From: an uncultured Bacteroidales bacterium
GTDB lineage: Bacteria > Bacteroidota > Bacteroidia > Bacteroidales > UBA3663
Assembly: GCA_905235375.1 (NCBI GenBank)
Contig: CAJOLH010000013.1
Coordinates: 1 to 64,000, forward strand
DNA length: 64,000 bases
Reading direction: 5' to 3'
The notes under the pieces are model-generated. The model saw only the letters and a program-made list of their open reading frames with translations. It was not told the DNA's origin and made no database searches. Positions 1-8,799 of this stretch are shown here, piece by piece. The first letter of the stretch is position 1. Every line of letters starts with the position of its first letter. Both the position numbers and the translations under genes were made by a program.

Positions 1-416
1 CCGAAAACTACGAAAACATCGAAATCAACGAAAACTTTTTTGTCTCAGCTTTTCGAGTTTTAGATGTTATAATTCATTTTTGTTTTCGATATGTCGAAAT
101 GAGCGCTGCAAAGATATGCAAAAAGATTCTTGTTTCCAAATTTTCCCCGTTTTTTTGAGTATTTGCGAAATGGAGAATTTGTTGTTTTCGTGCAGGAAGC
201 GGGCTGTTGGGAGGAATGGTTTAGCATGTCGAATTGTCAAAAAGTGAATTAGGGAGGCAATTCGGCATTTTTATTTGAAAAAGATGGGGGAAGGGAGACC
301 GACATACGATGAATTTTTATACCTTTGCACCCGCGTTTCGGCCAAAATCTGCGGATGGCGGCACGGGACACATTATTTAATAACCATCAAAATTTACAAC
401 TTAAAGGTTCAAACAA

Positions 417-764
417 ATGAATCATTACGAAACCGTTTTCATTTTGACTCCCGTTTTATCTGATGCTCAGGTAAAGGAAACGGTAGAAGCTGTAAAGGCT
501 GAACTCGAAAAGAATGGCGCTGCCATTATCAACGAGGAGGCTTGGGGTATGAAGAAGCTCGCTTATCCAATCGAGAAGAAATCTACCGGCTTTTACTTCC
601 TGCTGGAGTTCGATGGCGAAGGTACCATCGTCAAGAAACTTGAGACTTATTTCCGTCGTCAGGATCGCGTGATCCGTTTCATCACTGTCAAGAATGACAA
701 GTACGCTGCAGAGTATGCTGCAAAGCGTCGTTCACTCAAGGCACCTAAAACAGAGGAGGCATAA
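417..764 (+). CDS. rpsF: 30S ribosomal protein S6
   Basis: 115 aa, [15 protein letters not shown]...; followed by S18 and L9 in the usual order. Confidence 0.97.
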   Translation: MNHYETVFILTPVLSDAQVKETVEAVKAELEKNGAAIINEEAWGMKKLAYPIEKKSTGFYFLLEFDGEGTIVKKLETYFRRQDRVIRFITVKNDKYAAEYAAKRRSLKAPKTEEA

Positions 765-766
765 TT

Positions 767-1033
767 ATGGCAGAGACTACTGAAATCCGTTACTTGACCC
801 CAGTATCTGTTGACGTCAAGAAGAAGAAGTATTGCCGTTTCAAGAAGAGCGGCATCAAGTACATCGACTACAAGGATCCCGAGTTCCTCAAGAAGTTCCT
901 CAACGAGCAGGGTAAGATTCTTCCCCGTCGCATCACCGGTACCTCTTTGAAGTTCCAGCGTCGCGTGGCTACCGCTGTTAAGCGTGCCCGTCAGATTGCG
1001 CTGCTTCCATACGTAACCGACCTTTTGAAGTAA
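767..1033 (+). CDS. rpsR: 30S ribosomal protein S18
   Basis: 88 aa with [34 protein letters not shown] core. Confidence 0.97.
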   Translation: MAETTEIRYLTPVSVDVKKKKYCRFKKSGIKYIDYKDPEFLKKFLNEQGKILPRRITGTSLKFQRRVATAVKRARQIALLPYVTDLLK

Positions 1034-1063
1034 TTATTAACCAAGTAAAACTTTAGACTGATT

Positions 1064-1522
1064 ATGAAGATTATTCTGATTGAAGACGTCCAGAACCTTG
1101 GTTATAAGGACGACGTTGTAGAGGTTAAGAACGGCTATGCCCGCAACTTCCTTCTCCCCACCAAGAAGGCTATTCTTGCTACTGAGTCTGCCCTGAAGCA
1201 GCTCGCTGAGAAGCAGAAGCAGCAGGCACAGAAGATGGCCAAGATCAAGGCTGATGCCGAGGCTCTTGCTGAGGCAGTGAAGGCTGCTGGTGCTCTGGAG
1301 TTTGCCGTGAAGGCATCCGAAGAGGGCAAGATTTATGGCTCGGTAAGCAATGCTCAGGTAGCCGAGGCTCTCGCAGCCAAGGGTGCTAACGTTGAGAAGA
1401 AGCAGATTGTGCTCGACAACATCAAGGTTCTCGGCGAATATGTCGCTGTTGCCAAGCTCCACCGTGAGGTTAGCGTTGAGATTCCTATGAAGGTCGTAGC
1501 TGAGGAGGCTGCTGCTGAGTAA
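1064..1522 (+). CDS. rplI: 50S ribosomal protein L9
   Basis: 152 aa, MKIILIEDVQNLGYKDDVVEVKNGYARNFLLP. Confidence 0.97.
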   Translation: MKIILIEDVQNLGYKDDVVEVKNGYARNFLLPTKKAILATESALKQLAEKQKQQAQKMAKIKADAEALAEAVKAAGALEFAVKASEEGKIYGSVSNAQVAEALAAKGANVEKKQIVLDNIKVLGEYVAVAKLHREVSVEIPMKVVAEEAAAE

Positions 1523-1545
1523 GGCATCCCGCTTTTTGCAAAGAT

Positions 1546-1577
1546 AAGGCGCATCACTGAAAAGTGGTGCGCCTTTA
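1546..1577 (+). terminator. Intrinsic terminator of rpsF-rpsR-rplI
   Basis: AAGGCGCATCAC-TGAAAA-GTGGTGCGCCTTT stem-loop just after rplI. Confidence 0.8.
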
Positions 1578-1583
1578 TTGGCT

Positions 1584-1628
1584 CTAGATGATCTAGATGC
1601 ACTAGAAAAACTAGAAGCTCTAGAGGCC
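1584..1628. repeat. 9-bp-period repeat CTAGANNNN, 5 copies
   Basis: CTAGA at 1584, 1593, 1602, 1611 and 1620. Confidence 0.9.
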
Positions 1629-2743
1629 TACTCCAACCAAAGGTAATCGTAGTGGACGAGGGGCTTCTGGCCTTTCTTTCCGAGGAGCTTCTGAGCGCGT
1701 TCGGAGGAGCAGCTGATTTTGCCTACACCGAGACGACTGCCATCGGTGTCGGCGAGGATGCGGACGATGTCGTCGGCCTCAAATGTGCCTTCCACACGGG
1801 TGACACCCACGGGGAGGATGGAGGCAGCCATTTCGCCGTGGAGGGCACGGACGGCACCTTCGTTGAGGTAGATGGCACCTTTGGAGAAATCCTCGGAGTG
1901 GGCAATCCACTTCTTGACATTCGAGGCTTCGTGCTTGTCGGCCACGAAGCGTGTGCAACGCACTTCGGGCGCAATCTCGTTGCGACCAGTCACGGGATTG
2001 ACGTGGACGAGTTCGAGCAACACGCCCGGGCGCTTGCCGTTGGAGATGATGACCTCGATGCCTTCGGCGGCTACCTTGCGTGCGATGCGTTGCTTGGTGA
2101 CCATGCCGCCGCGTCCGAAACTCGAACGGCTGGTCTGAATGTATTGGCTGATGTCGGCATCGTCGCTGATGATGGGGATAAGCTGCGCGTCGGGGTCGGA
2201 GGGATTGCCCGTGAAGATGCCGTCGATGTTGCTAAGCAGGATGAGCAGGTCGGCCGACATCATGGTGGCGATGAGACCCGAGAGTTCGTCGTTGTCGGTG
2301 AACATCAGTTCGGTGACTGAGATGGTGTCGTTCTCGTTGACGATGGGTACCACGCCTTCCTGTAGCATCACCTCCATGCAGTTCTTCTGGTTGAGGTAAT
2401 GGCCGCGCGAGCCGAACGACTCCTTGGTGGTGAGTACCTGTCCGCAAGCGATGCTGTGGTCGCGGAAGAGTTCGTAGTATTTGTTGATGAGTTTGGCCTG
2501 ACCTACGGCGGAGTAGAGCTGGCGCTGATCGACGGTGTCGAGCCGGTCGGTGGAGAGGCGGCCTTTGAGTTCGCTGCGTCCGCTGGCTACGGCGCCCGAC
2601 GACACCAAAATGATCTGTATGCCCTGACGATGGAGGGCTGCCACCTGATCGACAATGGCCGACATACGGGTGACATCGAGCGTGCCATCGGGACGGGTGA
2701 GGACGTTGGAGCCTACTTTGACGGTGATGCGGAATGGGGTCAT
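1628..2743 (-). CDS. proB: Glutamate 5-kinase
   Basis: 371 aa, RITVKVGSNVLTRPDG..., amino-acid kinase fold with C-terminal PUA-like region. Confidence 0.93.
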   Translation of the reverse strand: MTPFRITVKVGSNVLTRPDGTLDVTRMSAIVDQVAALHRQGIQIILVSSGAVASGRSELKGRLSTDRLDTVDQRQLYSAVGQAKLINKYYELFRDHSIACGQVLTTKESFGSRGHYLNQKNCMEVMLQEGVVPIVNENDTISVTELMFTDNDELSGLIATMMSADLLILLSNIDGIFTGNPSDPDAQLIPIISDDADISQYIQTSRSSFGRGGMVTKQRIARKVAAEGIEVIISNGKRPGVLLELVHVNPVTGRNEIAPEVRCTRFVADKHEASNVKKWIAHSEDFSKGAIYLNEGAVRALHGEMAASILPVGVTRVEGTFEADDIVRILADTDGSRLGVGKISCSSERAQKLLGKKGQKPLVHYDYLWLE

Positions 2744-2843
2744 GAATTATGAGTTTTTATCACGAATTATAGAATTATAGAATTTTGAAGTAGGGAATAG
2801 AAATAATAATTTTCAAATTCGCTAATTCGTGATAATAATAGAT

Positions 2844-3221
2844 TTACTTTAGAAATGCGAAGAAGACGGCGAGGACGATGCAGGCGAAGGCTGCGATGTG
2901 GTTCCAGTGGATGGGTTCGCCCTTGAAGACGAGGGCCACGATGAGGGTGAAGATGATGAGCGAGATGCCTTCCTGGATGACCTTGAGCTGCATCAACGAG
3001 AAGGGGCCTCCGTTGATTTGCGAACCTATGCGGTTGGCAGGAACCATGAAGGAATACTCAAAGAAGGCGATGCCCCACGACATGAGGATGATCAGGATGA
3101 GGGGCCAGTCCTTGATTTGCGGATGAATCTGCTGCATTTTCAGATTGCCGTACCAGGCAAACGTCATGAACGTATTGCTGACACAAAGCAGCGCGATGGT
3201 ACCAATAGCGCGGGAAATCAT
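2844..3221 (-). CDS. DMT family protein (DUF486-like)
   Basis: 125 aa, four TM segments, TFAWYGNLK...MSWGIAFFEYSFMVPANRIG. Confidence 0.85.
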   Translation of the reverse strand: MISRAIGTIALLCVSNTFMTFAWYGNLKMQQIHPQIKDWPLILIILMSWGIAFFEYSFMVPANRIGSQINGGPFSLMQLKVIQEGISLIIFTLIVALVFKGEPIHWNHIAAFACIVLAVFFAFLK

Positions 3222-3486
3222 TGGTCTCTGGATTATAGGTATCTATACATATTTTATATATGACTTTTTAATCATACAATGGCGCAAAGATACAACAATT
3301 CCGTGAGTAATCAAAATAAATAAAGGTAAAACTGAATTTTTCATGAAATTATCGTGACAAAGGACTAATAATACAATTATTATTTGCCAAATAATCTTTT
3401 TGCGAAATTATTTTTGGAGCATTCAGAATTATTCCTTATCTTTGCACTCAAAACCTATAGCAAATAACCAACAATCCTATTATACA

Positions 3487-5538
3487 ATGAAACATCTTCT
3501 TCCAATTCTTTTTCTCGGTGTCATGACCACATCATGCAGTCAGGAGCCACAGCAGCGCGGCAATCTGCAGATGGGTGACTACGGATATCTTTATTGCCAC
3601 ATGTCGGATCATGGGCAGTGGACTGCTTACGCCCTTTCGCGCGACGGACTGCATTACCACGACCTGCTCTGCGGCGACTCCATCTTCTCTGCCTTCGAGA
3701 TGGCCAAGATTGAAGGTGGTACGCGCGATGCGTATATTTGCCGCAAGATTGATGGCTCAGGCTATCTGATGGTGACCACTGACATGAACAATTCGATGAC
3801 CAAACGGTTGAACAAAGGCGGCGAGTGGGAGAACTTCGGCATCGACCTGCTCACCAGCGACGACCTCATTCATTGGCAATCGACGTCGTTCGATTTCCGC
3901 AAGGGCCTTTCGATTTTCTGCGATGGCGACGACACGACGAATCCCGCCTATAAGGATTTCAGCACCATCTGCCGCGTATGGGCACCGCAGATCATCTGGG
4001 ATGGCGACTACCGCTGGGCAGATGGCACGAAGGGCGGCTACATGATCTACTATTCGCTGCTCAACCGCCCCGAGGAGGGCTACGACCGAATGTATTATTC
4101 CCATGCCGACCGCACTTTTACCCGTCTTACACAGCCTCGTGTGCTGCTCGATTGGGGTTATGCCACCATTGATGCCGACATCAACTGGCTCGACTCCGAC
4201 CAGCAGTATCACCTTATGATCAAGAAGGAGGGCGGTAAGCCAGGCCTTTTCACTTCAGCATCACCTTCACTGATGGGTCCATGGCCTGAGCCCGACGATA
4301 CCGACTATGTCAACTTCGAGGGTAACAAGAAGTGCGAGGGTGTATCGGCTTTCCAGATTGCAGGCGAGGAAGGCTGGCGTATCGGCTATATCGAGTACAG
4401 CAGCAATCCCAAGAACTACCGCATCTGCAAGGCCGACAAGAATATGCGCAACTTCTCCGATCCGCACAACATCGAGGGCGTGAACGGTCCGCAGCATGGC
4501 TCGTTCCTGCGCCTCACCCAGGAGGAGTATGAGCGACTGCAGAACTGGAGCGATGGCGAAGAGGCGTTGCACCTTGCCCCCAATGTTGCCAACCCTGTCG
4601 TCTCAGGCTTGTTTGCCGATCCTGAGATCCTCTATTCCGAAAAGAACCATCGTTACTATCTCTATCCTACCACCGATGGTGAGGAGGAATGGCAGAATCA
4701 CGACTTTCATGTCTTTTCCTCGTCCGACCTGCAACGCTGGCATGATGAAGGCGTGATGCTTGACCTCCAGAAGGATGTGACTTGGGCTGACAAGTGTGCT
4801 TGGGCTCCCTGTATCATTGAGAAGCCCGTTTATGCCGATGGCTCGAAGACGAAGGTGAAGGGCTACAAGTATTACTATTACTTCGTGGCCGAAGGCAAGA
4901 TTGGTGTAGCTGTGGCTGACGATCCTGCCGGACCGTTCCGCGATGCGTTGGGTCGTCCGCTGCTGACACGGGAGGACACCACGGAGCCAGGTCAGGTGAT
5001 TGACCCCGATGTCTTCATGGATCCGAAGTCGGGCAAGTATTATCTCTATTGGGGCAATTCGTTCCTTGCCTGCTCGGAGCTTGCCGATGACATGGTGAGC
5101 ATCGTCCCAGGTTCGACCCGCTATCTCATCCCAAGGAACAAGAAACAGGATTTCCACTACAACGAGGGCACCTACGTCTTCTATCGCAAAGGCCTCTATT
5201 ACTTCATGTGGAGTGAGAACGACACGCGCTCTGCGCTCTATCAGGTGCGTTATCTGATCAGCGACTCACCCACGGAGTGGGTTCGCAACGGGCAGCCGGC
5301 GCAAGTGGAGCGTCAGGTGGTGCTGAAGCAGAATCCCAGACTTCAGATCTTTGGCACAGGACATCATTCGGTGATTCAGGAACCCGGTACTGACCAGTGG
5401 CATATCCTTTATCACCGCTTTGCACGTCCCGATGCCGTCAAGAAAGGCTGGTCAGCTGGCTATAACCGTGAGGTATGCATCGACAAGATGGAATTCAATG
5501 CCGATGGTACTATTAAGCCGGTGGAGGTAACATTGTAG
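3487..5538 (+). CDS. Glycoside hydrolase family 43-like lipoprotein with two beta-propeller domains
   Basis: Starts MKHLLPILFLGVMTTSCSQ (lipobox); repeated GH43-type motifs such as NPVVSGLFADPEILY; TATCTTTGC promoter upstream. Confidence 0.82.
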   Translation: MKHLLPILFLGVMTTSCSQEPQQRGNLQMGDYGYLYCHMSDHGQWTAYALSRDGLHYHDLLCGDSIFSAFEMAKIEGGTRDAYICRKIDGSGYLMVTTDMNNSMTKRLNKGGEWENFGIDLLTSDDLIHWQSTSFDFRKGLSIFCDGDDTTNPAYKDFSTICRVWAPQIIWDGDYRWADGTKGGYMIYYSLLNRPEEGYDRMYYSHADRTFTRLTQPRVLLDWGYATIDADINWLDSDQQYHLMIKKEGGKPGLFTSASPSLMGPWPEPDDTDYVNFEGNKKCEGVSAFQIAGEEGWRIGYIEYSSNPKNYRICKADKNMRNFSDPHNIEGVNGPQHGSFLRLTQEEYERLQNWSDGEEALHLAPNVANPVVSGLFADPEILYSEKNHRYYLYPTTDGEEEWQNHDFHVFSSSDLQRWHDEGVMLDLQKDVTWADKCAWAPCIIEKPVYADGSKTKVKGYKYYYYFVAEGKIGVAVADDPAGPFRDALGRPLLTREDTTEPGQVIDPDVFMDPKSGKYYLYWGNSFLACSELADDMVSIVPGSTRYLIPRNKKQDFHYNEGTYVFYRKGLYYFMWSENDTRSALYQVRYLISDSPTEWVRNGQPAQVERQVVLKQNPRLQIFGTGHHSVIQEPGTDQWHILYHRFARPDAVKKGWSAGYNREVCIDKMEFNADGTIKPVEVTL

Positions 5539-5662
5539 GGATATTTGGGGATATTAAGGGATATTAAGGGATTTTAGGGGACGTCACTAACGTCTTTTGA
5601 TAACTCAAGAAATAATTGTCATTTAATATCTCTTATAATCCCTTAATGTCCCTTGGAATCCC

Positions 5663-6244
5663 TTAGGTGGGCATCTCATCCGTCTCGTGATAGAGGCGGT
5701 GGGGCGGAATGATGGAGAGGATGTCGGGATGATGGTGTATGCCAATGCTGATGGAGAAGCCGGCATCGAGGAGCTGACGGGCGAGCTGCGGTCCTTTGCG
5801 GAAGCCGTGAATGATAAGGGGAGGGGTGGTTTCACTCCTCTCTTTTGTTGATGTCATAAAGGGCCTGGCTTCGGCCATGACCTGACTCCATAGCTTGACA
5901 CAGTGAATGATGACGGGTTTACCCAGCGACTGGGCGGACTGGAGTGCCGTGCGAAAGGCGGTGAGCTGCAGACTGAGGGGCGTGGAGCAGAGACCATCGA
6001 GGCCACATTCGCCGATGGCGACGAAGTGCGGATCGTTGCGGTATTGCTCCACAGCATGGAGGAATGTGGCGATGCTGCTTTCGGTGAGATGCCAGGGATG
6101 GAGCTCGATGCTGAAATATTGTTGTTCGTTGAGCGGCTTGTTGTGATTGGCATCAACGACAGCACCCACCTCCTCGGCTGGAACCGAGAGGATGGATCCT
6201 GGACGGCCGGGAATGTGGGTGTGGATGTCGGTAAAGGGGAGCAA
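5663..6244 (-). CDS. TatD family hydrolase
   Basis: 193 aa, FTDIHTHI...IGECGLDGL...PVIIHCVK. Confidence 0.85.
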   Translation of the reverse strand: MLPFTDIHTHIPGRPGSILSVPAEEVGAVVDANHNKPLNEQQYFSIELHPWHLTESSIATFLHAVEQYRNDPHFVAIGECGLDGLCSTPLSLQLTAFRTALQSAQSLGKPVIIHCVKLWSQVMAEARPFMTSTKERSETTPPLIIHGFRKGPQLARQLLDAGFSISIGIHHHPDILSIIPPHRLYHETDEMPT

Positions 6245-6307
6245 GGGGAGGGGAGGTGATTAATGTTGCGATGGCATCGCAACATACTGAACGGGGGCGA
6301 AGAGGGG

Positions 6308-8644
6308 TTATTTCCTGATTGCCTTTTGGCCTGGGCTTATGGCGATTTTTCCCTTGCCTTCTTGTATGGGTCGACCGAAGAGGTCGTAGTGACGGATGAC
6401 GGGGGCATCGTCGATGGTGATGGTTTCGATGCCTGAGGCATTATAGACACGCACTTCGATGGGGGCAGGTGTAGTTAATGCACCATCGGCATCGACGATC
6501 TTGAGGAGTTGCTCGTTGCCATAAGCGTCGCGATAGTAGGGACGGGCATAATACTTCCACATACCTTTGGCTTCGGAGAGCAATCCGCGGATGATGACGG
6601 TGTCCGACTGGGCGCTCATTGCTATTTCAATGTCGTTGTCGATGGTAAATGCGGGTCGTGTGCCGGTGGATTGGCTTGTGTAGAATCGTATGCCCAAGAG
6701 GTCGGAGAACTTGCCGCCTTCGTTATCGACAATCAGCTGGAATTCAATCTCGCCATCGACTTCACAGTGTTCGGTAAGAAGTTTGGGAGCCTCGACAAGG
6801 TGGATTGAAGCGGGAGACTCCTCAGTGAATCTGGCCGAGAAGGTGATGGGGGTATCCAGGAGGCAATTTGCCATCTCATAGCCCATCGGGATATTGTAGG
6901 CATAGAGTCGCGCACTCCATTCGCCTTCCTGGGAAATCAGGAAAGGAATCCTGGCGGTGTAGGTGCCTCCCGCAGGAATGAAGACGTGCGGATCGGGACA
7001 ATCGCAATCGGGGATGTTGGTCCCTTTCCCATCGGGGGTGATGATTTCGAGGGAGATGATACCGCTGAAAGGATCGTTGCCATGATTGTCGAGGTCGATG
7101 GTGGCGACATACTCCTTGCCGACGGCAAGCTCTTGCCCTTGCAGGCTGAAGTTGCGACCTTCGATGACATTGGTGCCTGAATGACTGGCGATGGTGGTAA
7201 TTTGTTCGTCCTTGATGGAGAAGTCGAGTCTCGGTGTATTAAAATAATGAGTAGGCACTTCGCAGATTATCGTGTCGGCACCGAACTGCTCGAAGCAAAG
7301 TCGAGCCGAATAGTCGCCATCGGGCAGTCCCTGTCCGTAGCCGTAGGTATTGGTCCACGCATAAAAGTAATGGTTGTGGCGACGATCCCAGGTGGCATAG
7401 GGATAGAGGGTGATGGTGTCGCCCATCTCATAGCGCACATGCTGACCGAGATTGTCAAGCACCTCGACACCGGCAACGCCCTGCAGCGTATCGTAGGACG
7501 CATTTTCGAAATAGGCACTGAGGACGTAAGCGTACTCGTTGCTATTGAACCATGCGCCGCTCGACTTGGCCTTGCTGTAGATGCGGCCTACTCCTTTTTC
7601 GGGGCATACCTGAATGACGGCATTCTGACCCAGGCAGAAACCTAATTCAGTTTCGGTGGCACCAATGCCTGCACCATAAGGATTGAGAATACAGATGTCG
7701 AAGTAACCATTGTACCAGCCATCCCAGCCCCAATTGACATGGAAGAGACCATCCTTGTCGATGCCATCGATGACGAAGGCGTGTCCCGCCTTGTCACTGC
7801 TGGCCGAGAAGATGATGGGCCGACCTGCCTCAAGTTCGCTGATGAGCAGCTCGTTCCAGTCGTCGAAGGAATAGCTCTCACGATAGACGACGGCTGCACG
7901 TTCGTTATAATCGAAATAATCGCGGAGGGCAGTGGGAATATGCTCGGTATAGGTGCCGCTGCCGCCTGACTGCCACATCATGTCGATTGACACGCCGCAA
8001 TGGTAGCTGAGCTTGGCCGCCTCGGCTTCCTGCTCGGGTGTGGCATAGGCAGACCTGCCATATTTAGGCAGCATCAGGTCCCAATTGTAAGTGGTTGCAC
8101 CGAAATCGACGGTGTGGGTTATTCCATTCCATGTCCAGGTGTGCGAGCCCGTGCCTTGTTCGGGATGTTTCCAATAGAGCATGACCTGCGCCATGGCGGT
8201 GGCCACGCATCCTACGGGGGTGCCTGATGGGCACAGCTGGTCGTAGGGGGCAGACTGATCCCATTCGATTCTGCCAAGCAGCGGAGGGATTACCCTCGAT
8301 GTGGCACGTCGGGCAGCGTTGCTGCCAAGTTGGGCCTCGGGATGCCGGGAGACATAGGCGGCACCCTGCTCGACACATTCAAGCCAGTATTGCATATTGG
8401 ACGGTATGGCAGCATCGGCAGTGATGGGCGTATCGGTATATCCCATCACAATGGTTTCGGAGGACGGGTTGGCGATGACCTGCATACGACCGGTAGGAAT
8501 GACTTCCATCTCGACGCGCTGACAGTTCTCGACCTGAAGGCGGCTGCCTGCGACCAATGGCTGGGAAGCCTGTGCAAAAGTATTCGTTATTACAATTCCT
8601 GCTATAGCAAAGCAGAGAAGGTGTCGATAGACTGGAAATGACAT
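6308..8644 (-). CDS. C10 family (streptopain-like) peptidase
   Basis: PVGCVATAMAQVMLYWKHP (catalytic Cys), GHAFVIDGIDKDGLFHVNWGWDG (catalytic His); signal peptide. Confidence 0.88.
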   Translation of the reverse strand: MSFPVYRHLLCFAIAGIVITNTFAQASQPLVAGSRLQVENCQRVEMEVIPTGRMQVIANPSSETIVMGYTDTPITADAAIPSNMQYWLECVEQGAAYVSRHPEAQLGSNAARRATSRVIPPLLGRIEWDQSAPYDQLCPSGTPVGCVATAMAQVMLYWKHPEQGTGSHTWTWNGITHTVDFGATTYNWDLMLPKYGRSAYATPEQEAEAAKLSYHCGVSIDMMWQSGGSGTYTEHIPTALRDYFDYNERAAVVYRESYSFDDWNELLISELEAGRPIIFSASSDKAGHAFVIDGIDKDGLFHVNWGWDGWYNGYFDICILNPYGAGIGATETELGFCLGQNAVIQVCPEKGVGRIYSKAKSSGAWFNSNEYAYVLSAYFENASYDTLQGVAGVEVLDNLGQHVRYEMGDTITLYPYATWDRRHNHYFYAWTNTYGYGQGLPDGDYSARLCFEQFGADTIICEVPTHYFNTPRLDFSIKDEQITTIASHSGTNVIEGRNFSLQGQELAVGKEYVATIDLDNHGNDPFSGIISLEIITPDGKGTNIPDCDCPDPHVFIPAGGTYTARIPFLISQEGEWSARLYAYNIPMGYEMANCLLDTPITFSARFTEESPASIHLVEAPKLLTEHCEVDGEIEFQLIVDNEGGKFSDLLGIRFYTSQSTGTRPAFTIDNDIEIAMSAQSDTVIIRGLLSEAKGMWKYYARPYYRDAYGNEQLLKIVDADGALTTPAPIEVRVYNASGIETITIDDAPVIRHYDLFGRPIQEGKGKIAISPGQKAIRK

Positions 8645-8799
8645 GAAATAATTACGATGATAGTTTATAAATTGAGCGACAAAGATAGTCAGAAATCTTA
8701 AAACCATCAAGAATTTTTCGAAATAATTTGTCTATTTGAAAAAAATGATGTCGAAAATTTGGAAAATAGAAACTAAAGTGATAACTTTGCCGCTTAATT

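Noticed and set aside
275-463. 62-aa ORF upstream of rpsF
   Set aside because: Spans the rpsF promoter and leader and overlaps rpsF out of frame.
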